A DNA stretch of 7,740 nt from assembly GCA_009925805.1 (NCBI GenBank), contig RFQF01000095.1:1-7740 (forward strand), given 5' to 3'. The DNA comes from Flavobacteriia bacterium (GTDB lineage: Bacteria; Bacteroidota; Bacteroidia; Flavobacteriales_D; Crocinitomicaceae). The notes beneath the pieces were generated by a model. The model was not told where the DNA came from and did no database searches. It worked only from the letters and a program-made list of their open reading frames with translations. A program made the translations under genes and the position numbers. Shown one piece after another: positions 1 to 5,586 of the stretch (its first letter is position 1; every line of letters begins with the position of its first letter).

Positions 1-801
1 GGCACACATCTGTTGCATTGCGAGCACAATCCCACATTTTACGGCCAAGCTCCTGAACCGATTGCGAAAAACTTGCAGGAACTGGCTGGCTACATTAAAA
101 CGCATCAAACTATTGATTGTGCCTTGGCCACAGACGGGGATGCAGACCGCATCGGACTATACGATAGCCGAGGTGAATTTGTAGATTCCCATCACATCAT
201 CTTGTTGCTGATTCATTACCTTGTGAAATACAAGGGCATGTCGGGAAAAGTGGCCATAGCCTTTAGCGTTACCCCACGCGTATATAAAATGTGCGAACAC
301 TACGGATTAGCGCACACCACGACAAAAATTGGATTTAAAGAGATTGCAGCAATCATGGTAGAAGAAGATGTTTTGTTGGGAGGTGAGGAATCCGGGGGAA
401 TTGCCGTGAAAGGGCATATTCCTGAACGCGACGGAATTTGGATGGGCCTAATTTTATGGGAGTTCATGGCTAAATCCGGAAAAAGCTTAGAAGCGCTTAT
501 CGAAGAAGTGTATGCCATTGTGGGTCCTTTTAAATTTGAACGCAACGACTTGCACATTACGGAGGAATTAAAACAGAAAATCCTTAAAAACTGCCAAGAA
601 AACAAGTACACCTCCTTTGGGAAATACCAAGTTCAAGAGCGAAAGACCACCGACGGGTTCAAGTACTTCCTGGATGCAGATCGATGGGTTATGATTCGCC
701 CTTCGGGAACGGAACCCGTATTAAGAACCTATGCTGAAGCGCCCACCTTGGAAGAAGTACGCGAAATACTTAAGGCTACGGAAGAGACGATTTGTGGATA
801 G
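1..801 (+). CDS. Alpha-D-phosphohexomutase (phosphoglucomutase/phosphomannomutase family), 3' part
   Basis: This enzyme interconverts hexose 1- and 6-phosphates in the cytoplasm, feeding glycolysis and sugar-nucleotide synthesis. The frame is open from base 1, so the 5' end lies outside the window and the first in-window ATG (base 13) is not a real start. Three family signatures are visible: the metal-binding loop DGDADR at 133-150, the sugar-specificity loop GEESGG at 382-399, and the C-terminal phosphate-binding loop RPSGTEP at 697-717. The catalytic phosphoserine region must lie upstream. About 266 residues are present, which fits the last three domains of a family member of roughly 460 residues. 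The loops do not decide between glucose, mannose and glucosamine phosphate as substrate, so I give no symbol. The gene is convergent with the ZIP transporter gene, and the repeat region lies between them. The family call is firm; the substrate is open. Confidence 0.93.
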   Translation, partial: GTHLLHCEHNPTFYGQAPEPIAKNLQELAGYIKTHQTIDCALATDGDADRIGLYDSRGEFVDSHHIILLLIHYLVKYKGMSGKVAIAFSVTPRVYKMCEHYGLAHTTTKIGFKEIAAIMVEEDVLLGGEESGGIAVKGHIPERDGIWMGLILWEFMAKSGKSLEALIEEVYAIVGPFKFERNDLHITEELKQKILKNCQENKYTSFGKYQVQERKTTDGFKYFLDADRWVMIRPSGTEPVLRTYAEAPTLEEVREILKATEETICG

Positions 802-810
802 AAATCAGAA

Positions 811-888
811 GACATTAAGACATTAAGACATAAAGACGTTAAGACATGAGGAGAATAAAATCCTAAAGTCCAACTGTCCCAATGTCCC
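811..888. repeat. Mirror-centred imperfect hairpin, unit 1
   Basis: Potential stem-loop centred at 856.5. GAC at 843, 835 and 827 faces GTC at 868, 876 and 884 exactly about this centre, and AGGA (849-852) faces TCCT (861-864) next to the loop. Between the paired triplets are mostly unpaired or G-U positions, so the stem is a ladder of short helices with internal loops rather than a perfect hairpin. The GAC triplets at 811 and 819 have no partner, because the GTC run stops after three units. Either strand's transcript could fold this way. Confidence 0.6.
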
Positions 889-892
889 TAAA

Positions 893-1016
893 GACGCTAA
901 GACACGAAGACATTAAGATATTAAGACGCTAAGACGTTAAGACATGAGGAGAATAAAGCCCTAAAGTCCAATTGTCCCATTGTCCCATTGTCCTATCGTC
1001 CCGATGTCCTAGCTTC
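893..1016. repeat. Mirror-centred imperfect hairpin, unit 2
   Basis: This is a second, longer copy centred at 954.5. GAC or GAT triplets at 941, 933, 925, 917, 909 and 901 face the six GTC triplets at 966, 974, 982, 990, 998 and 1006. Near the loop AGG (947-949... as A947-G949) faces CCT (960-962). At the base GCTA (896-899) faces TAGC (1010-1013), so the structure runs up to the ZIP stop codon at 1016-1018. The spacer is nearly identical to that of unit 1, but CCCT replaces TCCT, costing one pair. It is the likeliest terminator-like element for the ZIP transcript, although no clean T-tract follows it. Confidence 0.6.
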
Positions 1017-1840
1017 TACCCCAACGCCACGTCCAAGACCATCATCACCACAAATCCTCCGATAAAACCAAGCACCGCCAAATCGGTGTATTTATCGCGC
1101 TGTGTTTCGGGAATAACTTCCTCTACCACCACAAAAATCATGGCACCGGCCGCGAAAGCCAAGGCGAATGGAAGTATAGGTTGAATGTAGATGACTGCCA
1201 AAGCCCCAATTACGCCTGCAATCGGTTCCACGATGGCGGAAAGCTGTCCGTACCAAAAGGCCTTAAACCGGCTTGCCCCTGCCCTTCGAAGCGGCATCGC
1301 TACAGCAAATCCTTCGGGGAAATTCTGAATCGCAATTCCAATGGCCAAGGCCACTGCAGCGCCAATCGTTGCTCCGCCCATACCGTTGGCAGCCGCTCCA
1401 AACAATACGCCAACCGCTAATCCTTCGGGGATGTTATGCAAGGTAATAGCAAGAACCAAAAGGGTCGTTTTATGCAGTTGTGTCTTTACCCCTTCCGACT
1501 CATGATCGTTAAAATTGATGTGCAAATGGGGCATTTTTTTATCCAAAAAATAAATAAATAAGGCCCCTACTAAAAAGCCCACGGCCGCTGGCATCCAAGG
1601 CATGGTGGGAAATAATTTTTCCGACATTTCAATGGAAGGATTCAGCAAGGACCAAAAACTTGCGGCCACCATGACCCCACCGGTAAAACCAAGCATCGCA
1701 TCTAACACTCCTCGATGCATGGTTTTGAAGAAAAATACTAACGAAGCACCCGCAGCAGTAACCAACCACGTAAAAAGGGTAGCTAAAAGAGCAGCCCAAA
1801 CAGGATGCAAGGAGGCGGTGTAGTCAATAATGGATTTCAT
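1016..1840 (-). CDS. ZIP family divalent metal transporter (GufA-like)
   Basis: A 274-residue inner-membrane permease of the ZIP family, expected to bring Zn2+ or related divalent metals into the cytoplasm. The protein is strongly hydrophobic, with about eight predicted membrane segments. The two metal-binding helices carry the family motifs HNIPEG (residues 135-140) and QNFPEG (172-177); a further EEVIPE motif is at 240-245. The loop after the third helix, about 105-123, is rich in histidine (HLHINFNDHE, then another His), as is usual for a metal-gathering cytoplasmic loop. Gln172 in the second motif, in place of His or Glu, fits the GufA/ZIP11-like branch more than classic ZupT, so the metal is uncertain. 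The start at 1840 gives a typical N-terminus ahead of the first helix. There is no ribosome binding site, and a -7 promoter element ends only five bases upstream. The gene converges on the mutase gene and diverges from the lipoprotein gene. Confidence 0.93.
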   Translation of the reverse strand: MKSIIDYTASLHPVWAALLATLFTWLVTAAGASLVFFFKTMHRGVLDAMLGFTGGVMVAASFWSLLNPSIEMSEKLFPTMPWMPAAVGFLVGALFIYFLDKKMPHLHINFNDHESEGVKTQLHKTTLLVLAITLHNIPEGLAVGVLFGAAANGMGGATIGAAVALAIGIAIQNFPEGFAVAMPLRRAGASRFKAFWYGQLSAIVEPIAGVIGALAVIYIQPILPFALAFAAGAMIFVVVEEVIPETQRDKYTDLAVLGFIGGFVVMMVLDVALG

Positions 1841-1845
1841 TCGTA

Positions 1846-1853
1846 CAAAAATA
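1846..1853 (-). promoter_or_regulatory. Candidate -7 element for the ZIP gene
   Basis: On the minus strand this reads TATTTTTG, a full match to the Bacteroidota TAnnTTTG element. Only five bases separate it from the ATG at 1840, which would place the transcript start at or next to the start codon. The -33 box is poor: the best candidate is a T-run at 1877-1880, at a long spacing of 23. Confidence 0.5.
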
Positions 1854-1860
1854 CTTCAGA

Positions 1861-1892
1861 TTTGGTTAACCATAGGAAAATCCTTAACTTTG
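1861..1892 (+). promoter_or_regulatory. Bacteroidota-type promoter for the lipoprotein gene
   Basis: TTTG at 1861-1864, 20 bases, then TAACTTTG at 1885-1892. Both boxes and the spacing fit the Bacteroidota primary-sigma consensus (TTTG, about 19-21 bases, TAnnTTTG). Transcription should start near 1897, leaving a very short leader before the candidate ATGs at 1904 and 1910. Confidence 0.7.
1863..1872. promoter_or_regulatory. Perfect palindrome TGGTTAACCA between divergent promoters
   Basis: A 10-bp perfect palindrome sits between the -7 element of the ZIP gene and the -7 element of the lipoprotein gene, overlapping the latter's -33 TTTG. A protein bound here could affect both genes. It does not resemble a Zur or Fur box that I know. 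The palindrome is seen directly; its role as an operator is inference. Confidence 0.3.
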
Positions 1893-1909
1893 AGTGGTTA
1901 TACATGCCT

Positions 1910-2272
1910 ATGAAACGATTTCTTCTCCTTACTTTTACCTTGTTTCTATTGTTGTTACAAGGATGCGGAAAAAAGAACGATACCATACTTCGGGTATACG
2001 TGGGCTACAACGGCCAACCGAAAACTGCAGCCAAAGTGGTCATTGACGGCGTAAAACAAAACCCACCTTACACACCCTTTGTGATGTCTGATTATACCGA
2101 TATCAACGGTTTGGTAGATTTTAATTTAAACGATTACATCAAAGCTGGATCTTACGGAGGAAGCACGGTAGACTGCACGGTTTATTTGATTAAAAATTCG
2201 CCTCAAAGCGATACCATCAAAACCATTTACGTGGAAGGATTCAAAACCACAAAACAAACATTTCTTTTTTAG
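1910..2272 (+). CDS. Small putative lipoprotein with beta-sandwich-like domain
   Basis: I do not recognise a named family. The protein of 120 residues begins with a lysine/arginine head and a leucine-rich helix, then the lipobox-like LQGC with Cys19, so it should be a signal-peptidase II substrate anchored in the inner or outer membrane. The mature part is short and rich in beta-prone and threonine/lysine residues. Near residues 62-71 a (T)DINGLVDFNL stretch resembles the turn and strand seen in carboxypeptidase-regulatory-like or transthyretin-like folds of Bacteroidota; that assignment is tentative. One further Cys lies at 89. The frame is open back to 1805, but that extension overlaps the ZIP gene and its promoter. 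ATG 1910 gives the cleanest signal peptide; ATG 1904 (two extra residues, Met-Pro) is possible. It lies divergent to the ZIP gene and 63 bases before proS. Confidence 0.75.
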   Translation: MKRFLLLTFTLFLLLLQGCGKKNDTILRVYVGYNGQPKTAAKVVIDGVKQNPPYTPFVMSDYTDINGLVDFNLNDYIKAGSYGGSTVDCTVYLIKNSPQSDTIKTIYVEGFKTTKQTFLF

Positions 2273-2311
2273 AAGATTCTTAATTCATCGCTTTCGCTTA
2301 TTGTCTTTTCT

Positions 2312-2319
2312 TAACTTCG
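2312..2319 (+). promoter_or_regulatory. Weak candidate -7 element for proS
   Basis: TAACTTCG, one mismatch from TAnnTTTG, lies 16 bases before the proS ATG. I find no good TTTG at the expected upstream distance. proS may also be transcribed from the lipoprotein promoter, since no terminator is visible between the two genes. Confidence 0.35.
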
Positions 2320-2335
2320 CCGGAATTATTTAATC

Positions 2336-3808
2336 ATGGAAAAAAAGGCAACTACCCGAAAAGAGGACTATTCAAAATGGTACAATGATTTGGTGCATAA
2401 CGCAGATTTAGCGGAGCACTCCGATGTCAAAGGTTGCATGATCATAAAACCTTATGGATATGCGATTTGGGAAAACATCCGTGATATCCTGGATCGAATG
2501 TTTAAAGAAACCGGCCATTCCAACGCATATTTCCCACTTTTCATTCCTAAATCCTACCTCAGCAAAGAGGCGAGTCACGTGGAAGGCTTTGCTAAAGAAT
2601 GTGCAGTGGTAACGCATTACCGTCTAAGGGCTACCGCCGATGGCAAAGGGGTTGAAGTGGATCCCGATGCCAAGCTTCAAGAAGAACTCATTATTCGACC
2701 TACCTCGGAGACCATTATTTGGAATTCCTACCGAAATTGGATTCAATCCTACCGAGATTTACCCATCCTCATCAACCAATGGGCGAACGTAGTGCGTTGG
2801 GAAATGCGTACCCGACTCTTTTTACGCACCGCAGAGTTTTTATGGCAAGAAGGACACACCGCCCATGCCACCCAGGAAGAAGCCGTAGAAGAAACGGAAC
2901 AAATGCTTCGGGTCTATGCAGATTTTGCCGAAAACTACATGGCGATGCCTGTCATCTTAGGAAGAAAAACCCCCAGTGAACGGTTCGCTGGAGCCGAGGA
3001 CACGCTATGCATTGAAGCGATGATGCAGGACGGAAAAGCGCTTCAAGCAGGTACATCGCATTTTTTAGGTCAAAACTTCGCTAAAGCTTTCGAGGTAAAG
3101 TTTGCAGATAAACATGGGAAACAGGATTTTGTTTGGGCTACGTCTTGGGGCGTTTCCACCCGATTGATGGGCGCCTTAGTCATGACGCACTCCGACGATG
3201 AGGGTTTGGTGCTTCCTCCAAAATTAGCCCCTATTCAAGTGGTAGCAGTGCCTATCTATAAAACGTCCGAAGAATTAGAACAGATTGAAGCAAAACTAGT
3301 AGCACTTGGTCAAAGCCTTAAATCCAAAGGAATACGGTTTAAATACGACGGTGATGACAACAAGCGACCCGGTTGGAAATTCAACGAATATGAAGTTAAA
3401 GGGGTTCCGATTCGGATAGCCATGGGGCCGCGTGATTTGGCGAACGGACAGTTGGAAATTGCACGACGCGATACCAAAGAAAAATTCACCTTATCGTTTG
3501 AAAGTGCCGAGACGCACATCCCACAATTATTAGCGGAAATTCAGCAACATTTGTTCGAACGGTCTAAACAATTTCGTGAGCAACATACGTTCGAAGTGAA
3601 CAGCTATGCAGAATTTAAAGCACGTATCGACGAAGGAGGATTTTTCTTAGCCCATTGGGACGGCACCGCAGCAACGGAGGAGCTGGTAAAAACCGAAACC
3701 AAAGCCACGATTCGATGCATTCCTTTTACGGAAAACCCCGAACCCGGTCAATGCATGGTTACCGGACTTCCCTCGGCGCAACGGGTGATTTTTGCCAAAG
3801 CCTATTAA
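2336..3808 (+). CDS. proS: Prolyl-tRNA synthetase, archaeal/eukaryotic-like (type 3)
   Basis: It attaches proline to tRNA(Pro) in the cytoplasm, using ATP. The protein is full length at 490 residues and matches the short archaeal-like class II form without the bacterial editing insertion. Visible landmarks are the N-terminal EDYSKWYNDLV and KGCMIIKPYGYAIWE segments, the class II catalytic core with RPTSE at 121-125, motif 2 beginning at VVRWE (152-156), motif 3 around WGVSTRLMGAL (271-281), an anticodon-binding domain at about 298-400, and the C-terminal domain ending in the typical RVIFAKAY with terminal Tyr490. The C-terminal domain normally binds zinc through four cysteines in archaeal enzymes; here I see only Cys461 and Cys473, so the site looks degenerate. 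The ATG at 2336 gives the expected N-terminus, with no Shine-Dalgarno sequence. The trmN-like gene follows after one base, so the two are probably co-transcribed. Confidence 0.97.
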   Translation: MEKKATTRKEDYSKWYNDLVHNADLAEHSDVKGCMIIKPYGYAIWENIRDILDRMFKETGHSNAYFPLFIPKSYLSKEASHVEGFAKECAVVTHYRLRATADGKGVEVDPDAKLQEELIIRPTSETIIWNSYRNWIQSYRDLPILINQWANVVRWEMRTRLFLRTAEFLWQEGHTAHATQEEAVEETEQMLRVYADFAENYMAMPVILGRKTPSERFAGAEDTLCIEAMMQDGKALQAGTSHFLGQNFAKAFEVKFADKHGKQDFVWATSWGVSTRLMGALVMTHSDDEGLVLPPKLAPIQVVAVPIYKTSEELEQIEAKLVALGQSLKSKGIRFKYDGDDNKRPGWKFNEYEVKGVPIRIAMGPRDLANGQLEIARRDTKEKFTLSFESAETHIPQLLAEIQQHLFERSKQFREQHTFEVNSYAEFKARIDEGGFFLAHWDGTAATEELVKTETKATIRCIPFTENPEPGQCMVTGLPSAQRVIFAKAY

Positions 3809-3809
3809 C

Positions 3810-4514
3810 TTGAAACCCTTTCATTTCAAACATTTCACCCTGTTTAAAAATGAACAATCCTTTCCCTTTGGTAGCGATGCCATGATGTTGGGCGCTTTAG
3901 TCGATCCCATTGTTGGGGGCAAAATCTTGGATGCAGGTGCAGGATCCGGCGTGCTTGGTTTGATGCTCGCGCAACGTTGTATAACTTCGCTCGTGGATGG
4001 TGTGGAATTGGACCCCTTGGCGTATAAAGAATGCTGCGAAAATCTTGCGAAAAGCCCTTACCGCGATCGAATGAAAGTCTATCGGGTTGATTTCCTTGAG
4101 TTTGAGCCGGAAATACCCTACACGCTCATTGTATCCAATCCACCGTATTACCTGGAAACTAATTCCTCCAGCGAACGAAACCAACGGGAAAAACATCTAT
4201 CTCAGGGGGAATTGAAAGCATGGGTCATGCAATGCAAAAAACTCCTGACACGGGAGGGAACTTGTTGGATCATTTTTCCGATTTCTATGAAAGCTTCTGT
4301 GGAGGATATTTTTCAAGATGCGGGCTTTTTTGTGCACAAAATCTATCATCTTGAAAACCAACACGGTATACCTGTTCGAACCGTATTTTCCCTGACACAA
4401 CAAGCGCTGAAATGTGAAACGCGGTATATTCGGTTACGCAATCCGGAGGGTAAATACAGCGAGGAATATCTGGAATTAACCCAAGATTTTCACGGCACGC
4501 CCCTACTAAAGTAA
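3810..4514 (+). CDS. trmN: tRNA1(Val) (adenine37-N6)-methyltransferase, TTG start
   Basis: A SAM-dependent methyltransferase of the YfiC/TrmN6 family, expected to make N6-methyladenosine at position 37 of tRNA1(Val). With the TTG at 3810 it has 234 residues, and the N-terminus MKPFHFKHF matches the KPF.FK.F opening of the family. The SAM-binding motif I DAGAGSG is at 41-47, the acidic VELDP of motif II at 65-69, and the amino-methyltransferase catalytic NPPY at 110-113. The C-terminal segment with EEYLELTQDFH is typical. No in-frame ATG precedes the substrate region, where the first Met lies in SDAMM, so a TTG start is forced. Another TTG at 3792 would add six residues and overlap proS by 17 bases; the family N-terminus favours 3810, one base after the proS stop. 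Translation is probably coupled to proS. The family is clear; the exact tRNA target in this organism is inferred. Confidence 0.9.
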   Translation: MKPFHFKHFTLFKNEQSFPFGSDAMMLGALVDPIVGGKILDAGAGSGVLGLMLAQRCITSLVDGVELDPLAYKECCENLAKSPYRDRMKVYRVDFLEFEPEIPYTLIVSNPPYYLETNSSSERNQREKHLSQGELKAWVMQCKKLLTREGTCWIIFPISMKASVEDIFQDAGFFVHKIYHLENQHGIPVRTVFSLTQQALKCETRYIRLRNPEGKYSEEYLELTQDFHGTPLLK

Positions 4515-4520
4515 CCCAAG

Positions 4521-4554
4521 TTGCATAGCCCTTCACATATCTGAAGTATCTTTG
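4521..4554 (+). promoter_or_regulatory. Bacteroidota-type promoter for the DUF983-crp operon
   Basis: A perfect TATCTTTG (-7 element) lies at 4547-4554, with TTG at 4521-4523 upstream at a spacing of 23 bases, the long end of the accepted range. The -7 element ends 17 bases before the ATG of the DUF983 gene. It gives the two downstream genes their own transcript, separate from proS-trmN. Confidence 0.6.
4531..4546. promoter_or_regulatory. CTTCA-N6-TGAAG dyad, candidate Crp-family operator
   Basis: Perfect 5-bp half-sites are separated by six bases, directly abutting the -7 element of the promoter that leads to a Crp/Fnr regulator gene. The 5-6-5 geometry equals that of Crp sites (TGTGA-N6-TCACA), but the half-site sequence differs. 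A protein bound here would block RNA polymerase, so negative autoregulation is the simplest reading. This is inference; a chance 5-bp dyad is not excluded. Confidence 0.3.
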
Positions 4555-4571
4555 CAGTAAATCAAAGAATT

Positions 4572-4955
4572 ATGCGCAAGGGATCCAAAATGTACAGCAT
4601 CTTAACCCTCACCTGCCCGCAATGTCAAGAAGGAAAATTCATGGTAGGTGCTCCATACCGAATTAAAACGATGGGCCAAGTGCGCGATACCTGTGACCAA
4701 TGCGGGCTTAATTACAAACCAGAAACGGGATTTTACTTTGGGGCCATGTATGTCTCCTACGCCCTTGGTGTGGCGGTATTCGTCACGATTTGGGCTTCTT
4801 GCAATTGGTTCTTCAATGATGTAGATGTGTGGACACAAATAGGACTTGTTGTGGGAGCCCTTGTGGTACTAACCCCCTATCTAAACGCCTTATCCAAAAT
4901 TATTTGGGCGAATTTCTTCATGCGTTATAAAAAAGATGCTATCCTCGATCGATAA
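4572..4955 (+). CDS. DUF983 zinc-ribbon membrane protein
   Basis: A 127-residue member of the DUF983 family, whose biochemical role is not established. A rubredoxin-like zinc ribbon with CPQC (15-18) and CDQC (41-44) is followed by the conserved Y.PETGFYFGAMYVSY region (48-63) and two membrane helices at about 58-80 and 88-113, then a basic tail. The N-terminal KGSK.YSILTLTCPQC is typical of Bacteroidota members, which supports ATG 4572 over the internal Met at 4590. No Shine-Dalgarno sequence is present. The last 20 bases overlap the start of the Crp-family gene, so the two are co-transcribed and probably translationally coupled. The zinc ribbon could sense metal or redox state or merely stabilise the fold; the sequence does not say which. 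Confidence 0.88.
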   Translation: MRKGSKMYSILTLTCPQCQEGKFMVGAPYRIKTMGQVRDTCDQCGLNYKPETGFYFGAMYVSYALGVAVFVTIWASCNWFFNDVDVWTQIGLVVGALVVLTPYLNALSKIIWANFFMRYKKDAILDR

Positions 4956-5586
4956 AAAGAGCATTATCGAACAAAGCATAGGTTACCTGTTCGAGGAAGA
5001 ACTCCTTGAGGAGATGGTGAAAATTGCGCGATTGAGAGAAACCATTGCAGATGAAATCATTATTCATGTTGGAGATTCCATTCAAATGATACCTATCGTG
5101 GTGCAGGGTTCCATCAAGATTTCACGAGAAAGTCCAGAAGGAAGGGAATTGCTTTTGTACTACATTGAAGGTGGTGATACCTGCGCCATGTCACTGCAAT
5201 GCTGCATACGCAGAACAGAAGCACACATTAAAGCAACGACCATGGAGCCCTCTGTACTCCTTATGTTTCCTATGGAATTTATGCATCGTTGGATGGAGAA
5301 ATATTCCTCTTGGCGCACCTATATTTTGCAATCCTACCACACAAGGATGTTGGAATTGATGGAAACCATCGATGACATTGCCTTTATGCGGTTAGACGAA
5401 CGCTTATTAAAATACCTAACAGATCAAGCTAAATTACTAGGAACCATGGAATTGCATCATACCCACCAAGAGATTGCGGATGATTTGGATTCCTCTAGGG
5501 TCGTCATTTCAAGACTGTTGAAACAGCTCGAGCACCATGGAAGGATTCAAATGCATCGAAATCGGATTACGCTTTTGCATCTTTAG
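4936..5586 (+). CDS. Crp/Fnr family transcriptional regulator
   Basis: A 216-residue DNA-binding regulator with an N-terminal cyclic-nucleotide-binding-like beta barrel (about 20-125), a dimerisation helix (about 125-150) and a C-terminal winged helix-turn-helix (about 155-216). The recognition helix reads SSRVVISRLLKQLE (187-200 region), with Arg and Ser-Arg in the positions that contact DNA in Crp and Fnr, but Val where both have a Glu, so its site should differ from theirs. The barrel lacks the Fnr N-terminal cysteine cluster. It carries GGDTCAMSLQCC, with Cys83, Cys89 and Cys90, a pattern I associate with a widespread Bacteroidota subfamily of unknown ligand. The ATG at 4936 lies inside the DUF983 gene (20-base overlap). 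The stop codon overlaps that of the convergent prfC. The dyad upstream of the operon is a candidate target. Confidence 0.92.
   Translation: MLSSIDKKSIIEQSIGYLFEEELLEEMVKIARLRETIADEIIIHVGDSIQMIPIVVQGSIKISRESPEGRELLLYYIEGGDTCAMSLQCCIRRTEAHIKATTMEPSVLLMFPMEFMHRWMEKYSSWRTYILQSYHTRMLELMETIDDIAFMRLDERLLKYLTDQAKLLGTMELHHTHQEIADDLDSSRVVISRLLKQLEHHGRIQMHRNRITLLHL

Larger units (their letters stand above)
809..1016. repeat. Composite array of 8-bp-periodic GAC and GTC repeats between convergent genes
   Basis: The whole gap between the mutase stop and the ZIP stop is built from octamers. GAC triplets stand every 8 bases at 811, 819, 827, 835 and 843, then again at 893, 901, 909, 925, 933 and 941, with a GAT variant at 917. 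GTC triplets stand every 8 bases at 868, 876 and 884, then at 966, 974, 982, 990, 998 and 1006. Each half is ordered GAC run, AT-rich spacer, GTC run. The core of half one (833-888) matches half two (931-986) with only about five differences, so the unit is duplicated at an offset of 98 bases. I do not recognise it as a named repeat family. Its position suggests a bidirectional termination or decoupling role; that is inference. Confidence 0.85.

Noticed and set aside
809..1016. CRISPR array
   Set aside because: The repeats are 8 bp with no unique spacers of constant length and no cas genes nearby; the pattern is octameric and mirror symmetric.
972..1420. Plus-strand open frames (972-1184, 1181-1420)
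   Set aside because: They run antisense to the ZIP gene or begin in the repeat, and their translations show no protein-like features; they are shadows.
1545..1562. AAAT tetranucleotide run inside the ZIP gene as a phase-variation tract
   Set aside because: Only about three units long, and it encodes a normal membrane segment; too short for slippage control.
1805..1909. Extended N-terminus of the lipoprotein
   Set aside because: It would overlap the ZIP gene and both promoters and bury the signal peptide in the middle of the protein.
2273..2335. Terminator between the lipoprotein and proS
   Set aside because: Only short AAGA/TCTT complementarity is present, with no stable stem followed by a T-tract.
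3850..3852. ATG as start of the methyltransferase
   Set aside because: It is out of frame with the SAM-binding and NPPY motifs.
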